A stretch of DNA of 34,114 nt from Elysia marginata. Taxonomy: Eukaryota > Mollusca > Gastropoda > Plakobranchidae. Of the stretch, positions 33,356 through 34,114 are shown piece by piece. The stretch lies in the NCBI GenBank assembly GCA_019649035.1, contig BMAT01002019.1, positions 304,966 through 339,079 on the forward strand, given 5' to 3'. The position numbers were made by a program, and so were the translations under genes. The stretch's first letter is position 1, and each line of letters opens with the position of its first letter. The notes beneath the pieces were generated by a model that was not told the origin of the DNA, did no database searches, and saw nothing but the letters and a program-made list of their open reading frames with translations.

Positions 33356-34114
33356 CGAGTAAAGAGATAAATGGAGAGCCTCCGTAAGTTAGGAAGAAGA
33401 CGAATGAGAAATAGTAAGCGGTTCAGCTACAGACATAAGTAAATGGGACATTAAAAGAGAAAAAAAATCAAAGGATCACAAAGTAAAGGCTGATCATAGG
33501 ACGAAAAACTGTAGTTAGTCACGACAAAATTAGCCAAATTACCACGATAAACGGACGAAATAAAGCGGCTTTTCCTGTTAGAACGCCACTAACATGTGCA
33601 CAGTGTAGGGAAAGCTGTGTGGAAACTAGTAACAACAGTCTCATGAAAAGGTAAGGCCTTCTGTTTATTTTACTTTAACATTTAACTGTTGATCCTGTCT
33701 CGTTAGACGAAAGCGTTGAATTTAGCAAAAAGAAGAATTTCCAGTTTCTAATAGTGTAAATCAATGGGTTAACTTTTAAAATGGGACGCATCAATTAAAT
33801 ACCAACTAACTGTACTGTCGCCTTGCCTAGTTTGATCAATGAGTTACAATAAAGAATGGCAAAGTAGATCTACTAACGAGTTCGGGGGAACGGGTCAGGA
33901 GAACGGGAGCATCAAGGGTGAAAGGCAAGGATAAATAGCTATAGAATAAAAGAGGTTGTGAGAGAGGAGTGACAGAGGAATTAATAATGCAGTTGTGGGG
34001 GAATTTAAAGGTTTAAAAAGAAAAACGAAGGCCCTTTTTTTCATTTTTGTCTCATGTCTTGTTTGAAAAAAAGCATAAAATTATGCTATATTCGACCTTG
34101 GTTAACTATAATGA
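32959..34114. other. AT-rich end of window
   Basis: Apart from a (GA)n tract at 33316 there is no recognisable gene, RNA or transposon. Confidence 0.6.
33316..33352. repeat. (GA)n microsatellite
   Basis: About 18 GA units. Confidence 0.95.

Noticed and set aside
1-34114. CRISPR arrays, operons, rRNA genes or retrovirus-like elements
   Set aside because: None seen; the repeats present are microsatellites, minisatellites, a LINE, SINEs and a mariner in a eukaryotic setting.

Overview
This is eukaryotic, gene-poor, AT-rich DNA with split genes and many microsatellites. Long (CT)n/(GA)n tracts, TATC and GACA arrays, molluscan-looking tRNA-headed SINEs and a divergent but clear animal ceramide glucosyltransferase suggest a lophotrochozoan, most likely a gastropod mollusc. 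The phylum is an inference and the species cannot be read from the sequence.

Two host genes can be supported, and they point at each other. On the + strand, positions 371-13977 hold the last four coding exons of ceramide glucosyltransferase (UGCG, GT21 family): 371-549, 2516-2602, 3922-4111 and 13693-13977. All junctions are GT-AG and the phases agree. The pieces give 246 residues that align without gaps to human residues from about 187 through the RxxRW motif, and the C-terminus is about 38 residues longer than in human. The first half of the gene lies upstream of the window. On the - strand, positions 29678-28330 hold the last two coding exons of a gene I do not recognise. They are joined by a 470-base intron with matching phase, and the encoded basic, hydrophilic C-terminus carries a recurring YSDT-like motif.

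The 9.6 kb last UGCG intron (4112-13692) holds several purine/pyrimidine tracts and a 5'-truncated, decayed APE-type LINE in antisense orientation (about 11715 to 8880), with a two-copy 116-base tandem repeat at its 3' side. Intron 2 holds a degenerate 91-98 base tandem repeat just upstream of a (CT)n tract.

Between the two genes (13978-28329) lie the UGCG 3' UTR and flank, a tRNA-derived SINE with clear target-site duplications (about 18997-19294), a complete-ended but decayed mariner (21870-23217, TA duplication, DD34D transposase remains, one assembly gap), a second, - strand tRNA-headed SINE (about 24826-24947), a pair of direct repeats 1.3 kb apart and a 19-base inverted repeat. The mariner sits inside a patch unusually rich in AGATCT; the DNA on its two sides reads as one open frame across the target site.

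Beyond 29678 to the end I see no convincing exon, only microsatellites, a 66-base tandem repeat and a suspicious T24-G9-C4 run. I did not find an exotic multi-gene system. The most novel items are the unrecognised - strand gene, the AGATCT-rich pre-insertion sequence around the mariner, and the habit of long G/C homopolymers to sit next to microsatellites.
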